From the NCBI GenBank assembly GCA_025963615.1, contig JAOQAL010000258.1:1-6305 (forward strand): a DNA stretch of 6,305 nucleotides, read 5' to 3'. The translations under genes were made by a program, and so were the position numbers. This DNA is from Chitinophagaceae bacterium (lineage in GTDB: Bacteria; Bacteroidota; Bacteroidia; Chitinophagales; Chitinophagaceae). The notes beneath the pieces were generated by a model that did not search any database, was not told where the DNA came from, and worked only from the letters and a program-made list of their open reading frames with translations. Positions 6,196-6,305 of the stretch are shown one piece after another (within the stretch, counting starts at the first letter, position 1; the number at the start of each line of letters is the position of its first letter).

Positions 6196-6305
6196 AAAGA
6201 TATCTACATTTTTATTTATTATCCCAAGGTCTGATGTAATCCTTAATTTTAATTTAAGCATACAAGTTATTGACTTAAAGATAGGTATATAAAAATATCG
6301 GTTTT

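Noticed and set aside
6196..6305. Terminator or promoter after the T9SS gene
   Set aside because: The stretch is AT-rich with only a 5-bp CTTAA/TTAAG pairing (6242-6258) and no T-run after a stable stem. No full promoter match is present before the window ends.

Overview
The window looks like ordinary chromosome from a member of the Bacteroidota, most likely Chitinophagaceae or a close relative. The evidence is a C-terminal type IX secretion (T9SS) / gliding-motility sorting domain, an outer-membrane beta-barrel of a Bacteroidota-like type, a Tat-exported enzyme, moderately AT-rich DNA, no clear Shine-Dalgarno sequences, and one good match to the Bacteroidota promoter pattern TTG-N(17-23)-TAnnTTTG. 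The genus assignment is inference.

Layout, left to right. (1) The 3' part of an ECF42-type sigma factor gene (plus strand) is cut by the left edge. (2) A gap of about 220 bp precedes a plus-strand gene for a dihydrodipicolinate synthase / N-acetylneuraminate lyase (DHDPS/NAL) family protein with a twin-arginine signal; it keeps the Schiff-base lysine but has an altered substrate-binding loop. (3) Convergent to it, 32 bp away on the minus strand, is a signal-peptide-bearing outer-membrane beta-barrel protein that I place tentatively in the DUF6268 group. (4) A 620-bp intergenic stretch follows. It holds a 25-bp near-perfect palindrome upstream of the barrel gene, two tiny overlapping ORFs of doubtful status, a consensus-like Bacteroidota promoter and a textbook Rho-independent terminator. 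The promoter and terminator would bracket an RNA of about 140 nt. (5) A 677-residue secreted protein on the plus strand has a cysteine-rich N-terminal module, two Ig-like repeats with identical four-cysteine spacing, two PKD domains and a T9SS type B C-terminal domain. (6) About 110 bp of AT-rich DNA closes the window.

The four main genes do not form an operon and show no obvious shared pathway. The sigma factor is regulatory, while the other three products are predicted to leave the cytoplasm (periplasm, outer membrane, cell surface or medium). I see no CRISPR array, transposase, phage gene, tRNA or rRNA. The best candidate for something undescribed is the promoter-to-terminator unit at about 3874-4048, which is either a free-standing small RNA or an attenuated leader of the T9SS adhesin-like gene.
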